Assembly (NCBI GenBank): GCA_017430365.1
Contig: JAFRNC010000002.1
Span: forward strand, 372,001 to 436,000
Direction: 5' to 3'
Source of the DNA: Bacteroidales bacterium
GTDB lineage: Bacteria > Bacteroidota > Bacteroidia > Bacteroidales > UBA932
Length of the DNA: 64,000 nt
In this document: positions 63,851 through 64,000 of the stretch, piece after piece
Layout: each line of letters opens with the position of its first letter
Numbering within the stretch: position 1 is the stretch's first letter
Position numbers and translations under genes: made by a program
Notes under the pieces: generated by a model
Databases searched by the model: none
What the model was told of the DNA's origin: nothing
The model's input: the letters and a program-made list of their open reading frames with translations, nothing else

Positions 63851-64000
63851 TTAATTGGTAATGGTAAGCGCATAGTTTGCTCGGATTTCAGAATAGGCAC
63901 TGATCCAATCACCGGAACCTCCGGGTTGGAACCAGATATTAATCTGGGCCTTCTGGTTGTCTTCAGGGACGCTGGCGGCGCGCACCTGGAAATAGATGGT
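63851..64000 (-). CDS. C-terminal end of a further exported protein, cut by the window
   Basis: The minus strand from 64000 to the stop at 63851 encodes 49 residues ending YSEIRANYALTITN, 12 bases upstream of the DUF4906-type gene. The tail is rich in Gln, Asn and aromatic residues, like beta-strand surface proteins, and gene spacing indicates the same operon. The rest lies beyond the window, so the family cannot be decided. Confidence 0.55.
   Translation of the reverse strand, partial: TIYFQVRAASVPEDNQKAQINIWFQPGGSGDWISAYSEIRANYALTITN

Overview
The window comes from a member of the Bacteroidota, most likely order Bacteroidales. The evidence is: promoters of the TTTG/TAnnTTTG type instead of sigma70 boxes; a UpxY-type NusG paralogue beside a capsule locus; DUF4422 and Bacteroidales-style acyltransferases; two large fimbrillin-type lipoproteins, one apparently with BACON-like repeats; an mreBCD-mrdA-rodA operon; and few Shine-Dalgarno sequences. 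The genus cannot be fixed from this stretch alone. No rRNA, tRNA, CRISPR array, insertion sequence or phage gene was recognised.

Layout. Positions 1-16601 are ordinary GC-rich chromosome: the 5' part of a class A penicillin-binding protein (minus), topA, an Lrp/AsnC regulator, ispD (minus), the rod-shape operon mreB-mreC-mreD-mrdA-rodA, gcvP, two small outer-membrane-type proteins and an OmpA-family protein. Positions 16685-55081 hold one very long, tightly packed plus-strand surface-polysaccharide locus of 36 genes, many overlapping by 1-38 bases. It contains sugar-modifying enzymes (two PLP-fold enzymes, an ATP-grasp ligase, an epimerase), a polyol-phosphate module (TagD-like cytidylyltransferase fused to a Gfo/Idh/MocA oxidoreductase, an SDR, a CDP-glycerol-transferase-like protein), a Wzx-type flippase, a Wzy-type polymerase, UDP-galactopyranose mutase, about sixteen glycosyl- or glycerophosphotransferases, three acyltransferase-3 proteins, a hexapeptide acetyltransferase, a FkbH/ACP/MBOAT/SGNH module, Wza- and Wzc-type export proteins, a HAD protein and a nucleotidyltransferase-like protein. 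The middle of the locus, from about 17.8 kb to 34 kb, is visibly richer in A+T than the flanks, as expected for imported capsule genes.

Positions 55087-56949 carry the initiating polyprenyl-phosphate sugar phosphotransferase and, downstream of it, the UpxY antiterminator, both on the minus strand and convergent with the big locus. After a 325-base intergenic stretch with a palindromic repeat comes an orphan AAA-type ATPase gene with its own strong promoter. From 58502 to the end, a minus-strand fimbrial-type operon encodes two large lipoproteins and the tail of a third protein.

How it works together (inference): the phosphotransferase starts a lipid-linked repeat unit, the many glycosyltransferases extend it, Wzx flips it, Wzy polymerises it, and Wzc/Wza control length and export. 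Galactofuranose, an aminosugar-derived group and a polyol-phosphate are likely components. The most interesting part is 39645-43947. FkbH-like, ACP, MBOAT and membrane-anchored SGNH proteins there have the same logic as the Dlt system (activator, carrier, membrane channel/acyltransferase, extracytoplasmic esterase-fold partner), and could transfer a glyceryl-type acyl group to the polysaccharide.
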